In this document: positions 63,836-64,000 of the stretch, in pieces | Numbering within the stretch: position 1 is the stretch's first letter | How the letters are laid out: every line of letters starts with the position of its first letter | Source of the DNA: Cladophialophora immunda | Taxonomy: Eukaryota; Ascomycota; Eurotiomycetes; Chaetothyriales; Herpotrichiellaceae | Direction of reading: 5' to 3' | NCBI RefSeq assembly: GCF_000835495.1 | Contig: NW_015622545.1 | Coordinates: 930,001 to 994,000 of the forward strand | Length of the DNA: 64,000 nt | Made by a program: the position numbers and the translations under genes | Notes under the pieces: generated by a model | The model's input: only the letters and a program-made list of their open reading frames with translations | Told to the model about the DNA's origin: nothing | The model's database searches: none

Positions 63836-64000
63836 CCCTTCCCGCCGAGTATCCTCCGGCCGGCGTTCTAGTGTATTAGTAGCCTAACCTTTTGACCTTT
63901 ATAACTTTTTCCCCAAAGGCCCAAAGGTTGCACACCCTCCCTGACCTGCCTTGCCTTGACACCCTCACTGCCTTACTGTAGCATCTGGTCCATCTGCACG
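63494..64000 (-). repeat. inverted-repeat right arm flanking the JmjC-SET gene (runs off the window)
   Basis: 63494-63605 and 63885-64000 match the left arm inverted. The second part is still matching at the last base, so the arm continues outside. 63606-63884 is an insertion relative to the left arm, containing the direct repeat above. Confidence 0.8.

Noticed and set aside
1..64000. Starship-type giant element
   Set aside because: Captured host genes and size would fit, but no tyrosine recombinase (DUF3435) captain and no matching ends are visible in this window.

Overview
The window looks like a repeat-rich, gene-poor chromosome segment of a filamentous ascomycete (Pezizomycotina). The reasons are direct: a retrotransposon saturated with C-to-T and G-to-A changes in the pattern of repeat-induced point mutation (RIP), short 50-56 nt GT-AG introns with CTRAC-like branch sites, and recognisable fragments of ascomycete genes (class II histone deacetylase, GIS2-like zinc-knuckle protein, CTK1-like kinase, MFS permeases). 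There is one 100-N assembly gap (37202-37301). I see no bacterial features, no rRNA, no convincing tRNA and no CRISPR.

Layout. 1-6330 is an AT-rich block: the internal part of a Ty3/gypsy chromovirus (protease, reverse transcriptase, RNase H, integrase, chromodomain), its LTR, a deleted second copy with its own LTR, and a younger un-RIPed solo LTR nested inside. From 6330 to about 58900 the DNA is GC-richer and nearly gene-free. It is a mosaic of a dozen dispersed repeat modules, many copied in both orientations, mixed with broken pieces of host genes, minisatellites and low-complexity tracts. Zinc-knuckle (CCHC) sequence occurs at five places. At one it survives as a tandem array of an exon-plus-intron cassette; at the others it has decayed into a minisatellite-like tract. 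Other host fragments (HDA1-type deacetylase, two kinases, two MFS transporters, a retroviral-protease-like protein) mostly sit one per module, and some keep their introns, which argues for DNA-level capture rather than retrocopying.

Only two genes look intact. The first is a minus-strand gene at 11756-12999: three exons, 379 residues, with a PD-(D/E)XK-like region. The second is a plus-strand single-exon gene at 59206-62691: 1161 residues, with an acidic repeat region, a JmjC domain with a complete iron-binding triad, a C2H2-like finger and a degenerate SET-like C terminus. Both are bracketed by long inverted copies of the dispersed repeats (7234-7690 with 15655-16086, and 58376-58890 with 63494-64000). 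The right arm of the second pair runs off the end of the window. This is the most unusual structure here: gene cargo inside inverted-repeat brackets within a repeat mosaic. Whether the brackets are mobile is inference.

Relative timing can be read in part. The chromovirus was RIPed to saturation; a solo LTR then landed in it and kept its CA/TG dinucleotides. The dispersed repeats of the GC-rich part are largely un-RIPed, so they are either too short or too diverged for RIP, or RIP had weakened by then.
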